Part shown: piece by piece, positions 60,786 through 64,000 of the stretch
Position numbering within the stretch: position 1 is the first letter of the stretch
Layout: each line of letters starts with the position of its first letter
DNA from: Diplonema japonicum
Taxonomy: Eukaryota > Euglenozoa > Diplonemea > Diplonemida > Diplonemidae
Direction: 5' to 3'
Length of the DNA: 64,000 nucleotides
Assembly (NCBI GenBank): GCA_964019335.1
Contig: OZ025721.1
Span: forward strand, 186,001-250,000
Made by a program: the position numbers and the translations under genes
The notes under the pieces: generated by a model
What the model saw: only the letters and a program-made list of their open reading frames with translations
What the model was told of the DNA's origin: nothing
Databases searched by the model: none

Positions 60786-61963
60786 ATGGGGTTCAAGCTC
60801 AAACTGAAACAGAGGTCCGAAGAAGTAGTACAGGACTACTGCGAGAAATGTCACCAGTTTGGGCACACGTTCAGGGACTGTGGGATGGGCATCACCTGTT
60901 ACAAATGTGGGAAGGTAGGGCACCACGGAAGGAACTGCACGGAAGATATTTTTGTGCAATCTGTGGCGGTGCAGAGCGCTAAAGATCAAGGGCAATACAA
61001 AGCAGAGGACGCTTTATACGGGGACGACCGAAAAAAAACTGGAAATGAAGGAATCCAAAACTGGGACGAGCGGGCAAGAGCCGACAACGAACAGGACAAC
61101 AACGCACCAAGAGTTCTAACGGAACAAGACTACGAGGCAAGAGAAAAACGAAAATACGACCTCGTGTTGAGCCCGGAAGAGGAGGCAAAAAAAGCTCTAA
61201 AAGAAGCGAAAAAACGCAGAAAAGAGGAAAAAAAACGGCAGCACGAAGCCGACAAAAAACTCATCAAAGAGTACAAACAACGGGAAAAGACAAAAAAAGA
61301 GGAAATCAATAAACCGGAACCGAGCAACATGCTGCCTCCCCCGCTTCCAAAAGGACCCAGACCGGGGTTGAACCTCCCTCCACCCGAGGTTAGACAAGAG
61401 GTTAAAAAGGAAACCACAATAGAAGATAAGAAAAGAAAATATGCGGAAGAACAGGTGGCAAAGAGGAAAGAGGCAGACATGACGAAGAAAACCGAAGAAG
61501 ACAAGAAGCTACGATACAAGATGAAGAAGCAAAAGGAATACTTTGAGCCGCCCTCGTGGGCTTCGGTGAGAACCGACACAAAGCTGTACATCTCGGTGGA
61601 GAAAGACGGCCGGCAAGTCGAGTCCTGGGACATCTCAGACCACCCTTACTACCTCATTGGGAAGAACTCCGCTGTGGTAGACTTCACCATGGATCACCCG
61701 TCTGTGTCCAGGACGCACGTCGCCGTCATCCACGATGCTACAAGGAAGACCACGTTCATCCAAGATTTGAAGTCGCAGTGGGGCACCAAAATCGAGTCTA
61801 AAAAGTGCGCGGCGAACGAGCCGTTAAAGCTGCCTTTGGATGTTCCTGTGAAAATTGCAGGATCTTCGAGGATCTTGATCCTGAAGGTATGGATAGAAGA
61901 AAAACGAAAAGAAAAAAAAAAGTTTTTTTTTTTTTTCCACAGGAAAAATCGATGTGGGGCTGA
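60786..61963 (+). CDS. CCHC zinc-knuckle and FHA-domain protein (NIPP1-like FHA)
   Basis: Exons 60786-61886 and 61943-61963 (56-bp intron GTATGG...CCACAG); 373 aa. Two zinc knuckles: Cys19/Cys22/His27/Cys32 and Cys38/Cys41/His46/Cys51. A long charged helix follows (about 115-255, Lys/Glu-rich), then an FHA domain from about 262: PPSWASVRT, YYLIGKNSAVVDFTMDHPSV, then SRTHVAVIHD and DLKSQWGTKI. The FHA start and the FTMDHPSVSRTH core resemble NIPP1 (PPP1R8) and SNIP1, which act in spliceosomes and PP1 regulation. Zinc knuckles are not part of those proteins, so the pairing is unusual. A nuclear RNA-processing role is inferred. The 18-A leader touches the ATG. Confidence 0.8.
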
Positions 61964-62111
61964 TGCTTTTTTTTTTTTTTTTTTTTTTTTTTTTTCTTCT
62001 TCTTCCCCCCCCCCTTTTTTTGACATCCTCGTTTTTCATCCCATTCGAAAAAAATCTACAATAGGAGAGGGTGCGGTGGGGGCGTGGGGGTGGGGTGGGG
62101 GGGGGGAAACA

Positions 62112-64000
62112 ATGAAACGTACCACCCTGAGGTACGGGGGGGAAGAAGTTTCCAGCTCATGGTGGGAAATAGACTGCCTGGGGAACAAGGTGTTCAGCGC
62201 GATCCTCGAAAAAGCGAGACGGGAGGGCGAGAGCTCCGACGAGGTGATCCGAAAAATGCTGCTGGTACCCCCTGCCATCATCATGTTCTGCGTGTTCGTC
62301 TTGCTCCTCATATATGAAATCGTATTCTTCTCAACGTCGGGCCCCTTGAGGCTCACACTGTCATGTGTGGTGTGCACAACATTGCTGGCTGTCTGTATCA
62401 ACGCCATAAGATTGAAGACACTAACAATGCGTCTTGTGGAGGTGGGCGTGTGTGTGCTGATGATAGCCACCATTCTATCTGACCTGGTCAACGTGGGCCT
62501 GTATGAACAATGGTTTATTGCGGTGCTTTTAATGGACGTTCTGTTGTTGACCAACCCCGACCCACGTTTGGCGTGGACTTTGTACGGAATGACGATGTCG
62601 TGGATTGTACTCCGGACTGCCGAGGATGCGTCCCGTTTTGGAATGTACGAACACATCCCGTACAACGAGGATAACCAACCCCGCCCTGCAGAAGGGTGGT
62701 CCTGGGGTTTCCCCATTCTTGTTCTTCGTTGCGGTGTGTTCGGGTTGGACCACGCATTGACCCGCAGGTTCGCCGTCGGGATGAAAAAAGAACGCGAACG
62801 CCTTGACACATCCGTCATTATGGCCGAAGAAGTTGCCGACGCGCTTATTCGGTTCGATTTAATAAGAGCGGAGTCTTTAATCTCATCGCAGGACGTTGCC
62901 ATTAAAGACTCGTTCATCCGTCTTCTCGAAAACCTCAAAATGTACCGTCCGTACCTTCCGCCGACTATTTTTTGCGGCGGCGACGAGGATGCTTATCTCA
63001 GGAAGGAGGACAGCAATTCTTATTTCGTTCCCATACCCGGTGCGGTGATGCCCAATCAAGACCCGACGTCGCCTGCATCATTGACACAAACACAAACAGA
63101 AATCGAGCTTGAAGAGATCACAGTAACCGACGCAAAACTCCGTGAGAACCTCGAGGTTGGAGTCCGGGTTCGGAAAGGTTCTGTTTTGCGAACGGCATTC
63201 GACACGATCAGTCTGGAAGTCCAGGACACCTTTGCCCTGGTCGCACCTTTCGCAGAGGTGTGTCTCCAGGAAGTGAAGAACTGGGGCGGGGTGGTCCTGC
63301 ATCTAAACGGGTCGGTTTTGCTCGCAGGTTGGAACACGCATTTACCATGCCCGAGGCATTCTTTACATGCTGTTCGATGCAGTTTGATTTTGGGAAATTC
63401 CTTGACGTCATCTCCCACAGCGTTTCCTCATCATTGCTGTGTGACTGCTTGCGGGCGGCTGGCCGTCGGTTCGACAGGGACAGAATTCATCAGATCACCA
63501 TTTGTCCTGGGAAACCCTGTAGTGCAAGTCGAAGCCATGTCGATCCTGTGCCGCCCGCTTGACTGCACGCAAATCATAACAGAGGGCGTGTATGAAGCCA
63601 CACGGACACAGGTGAACGGCAGGCTGATAGATGTTATTCCTGAAATCCCGTGTCCCTACGCGGGCAATCTGGACTCCATTGGGTTGTACGAGTTGTGTGA
63701 TTTCTTTCCGTTTGAAAGGACGCAGTATATGAATGCGTTTATAGCTTTTTCGGTGAATAAACCGGAGTCGGTGGATCTGTTCCAAGAGTATCTCAAAGAA
63801 TGTCCCGGTGATGTGCAAGCAGCGAGGATTCTCAAGCTCGCGTTGGCCGCTCGAGACCGTCCCGAGTTCCTCCCCATCCCGTATGTGCGGAGCATGGTCG
63901 GGTGGAAGATGCTGGAACAGGAAGCGGAGGGAATCCTTCCCGAGGACGTGAAAGCGTTGTTCTCTTTCAAAAGAGAGGTGAAGAGGGTTCCCGAGCTACC
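62112..64000 (+). CDS. Multispanning membrane protein with degenerate class III cyclase-like domain (3' partial)
   Basis: Open for 629 codons to the window edge. Residues about 50-225 hold five or six hydrophobic helices (IIMFCVFVLLLIYEIVFF, LTLSCVVCTTLLAVCINAI, VCVLMIATILSDLVNVGL and others). A helical linker with the phrase LLENLKMYRPYLPPTIF follows. About 365-520 resembles the fold of class III nucleotidyl cyclases (VKNWGGVVLHLNGSVLLAGW, then HSLHAVRCSLIL). Where active enzymes have metal-binding Asp residues (VDxxGF and GD) this protein has LRTAFDTISLEV and LNGS, so it is probably not catalytic by itself. TPR-like helices follow. It might dimerise with another cyclase or be a receptor. 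TAG at 62062-62064 may be its splice acceptor. Confidence 0.65.
   Translation, partial: MKRTTLRYGGEEVSSSWWEIDCLGNKVFSAILEKARREGESSDEVIRKMLLVPPAIIMFCVFVLLLIYEIVFFSTSGPLRLTLSCVVCTTLLAVCINAIRLKTLTMRLVEVGVCVLMIATILSDLVNVGLYEQWFIAVLLMDVLLLTNPDPRLAWTLYGMTMSWIVLRTAEDASRFGMYEHIPYNEDNQPRPAEGWSWGFPILVLRCGVFGLDHALTRRFAVGMKKERERLDTSVIMAEEVADALIRFDLIRAESLISSQDVAIKDSFIRLLENLKMYRPYLPPTIFCGGDEDAYLRKEDSNSYFVPIPGAVMPNQDPTSPASLTQTQTEIELEEITVTDAKLRENLEVGVRVRKGSVLRTAFDTISLEVQDTFALVAPFAEVCLQEVKNWGGVVLHLNGSVLLAGWNTHLPCPRHSLHAVRCSLILGNSLTSSPTAFPHHCCVTACGRLAVGSTGTEFIRSPFVLGNPVVQVEAMSILCRPLDCTQIITEGVYEATRTQVNGRLIDVIPEIPCPYAGNLDSIGLYELCDFFPFERTQYMNAFIAFSVNKPESVDLFQEYLKECPGDVQAARILKLALAARDRPEFLPIPYVRSMVGWKMLEQEAEGILPEDVKALFSFKREVKRVPEL

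Noticed and set aside
1-64000. CRISPR arrays, rRNA genes, bacterial operons or viral genes
   Set aside because: None seen. The only regular short-repeat array is the minisatellite at 35878, whose units are contiguous without spacers.

Overview
Eukaryotic (protist) nuclear DNA with the standard genetic code. I recognise about 23 protein genes plus three tandem topoisomerase copies, and every one lies on the + strand. Introns are few. The short GT-AG ones I could place are mostly 45-60 bp with GTATG- or GTTTG-type donors; three longer ones (739, 761 and 1787 bp) sit in the DDB1 and topoisomerase genes, and the two topoisomerase ones carry repeats. Almost every start codon is preceded by a long pyrimidine run ending in AG and then by an A-rich leader touching the ATG. 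One-way gene arrays with polypyrimidine-AG upstream of each gene resemble lineages with spliced-leader trans-splicing. Euglenozoa (diplonemid-like), perkinsids or dinoflagellates are candidates, but I cannot fix the taxon from this window.

Layout: cysteine synthase (261-1253); three tandem DNA topoisomerase IB copies (2823-12814), of which the first is a broken fragment, the second has Phe where the active-site Tyr should be, and the third looks complete; a DDB1 orthologue with a hidden last exon (13314-17373); a block of transposons (17418-20342); two secreted CocE/S15-type hydrolases in tandem (20878-24751); a UBA-like protein, a prenylcysteine methylesterase, a HAD nucleotidase and a GH27 alpha-galactosidase (25724-33306); a secreted two-repeat protein (34578-35393) followed by a minisatellite; an NSUN2-type RNA m5C methyltransferase, an EF-hand protein, an unidentified helical protein, an mPGES-2-like protein, a small basic protein, an SMN-like protein and an ULK/ATG1-like kinase (37276-47572); coiled-coil proteins, a large type I membrane protein and a RING-H2 protein (48379-54102); a soluble adenylyl cyclase (ADCY10) orthologue, a CCHC+FHA protein resembling NIPP1, and a membrane protein with a degenerate cyclase-like domain that runs off the window (55181-64000).

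The repeats are unusually rich. They include (i) a TIR family with iterated subterminal motifs sitting in T tracts, in three copies; (ii) a composite element with different hairpin ends enclosing a truncated tyrosine-recombinase gene, in two copies in opposite orientation; (iii) a 2.1-kb pogo-type element with TA duplication; (iv) large foldback repeats; and (v) three copies of a ~110-nt sequence whose predicted stems are kept by compensatory changes, suggesting an RNA structure.

The genes are mainly unrelated housekeeping and secreted-enzyme functions rather than one pathway. Notable neighbours are the two cyclase-family genes (55181 and 62112) with a putative PP1-regulator-like FHA protein between them, and RNA-maturation genes (NSUN2-like, SMN-like, FHA/CCHC) along the array.
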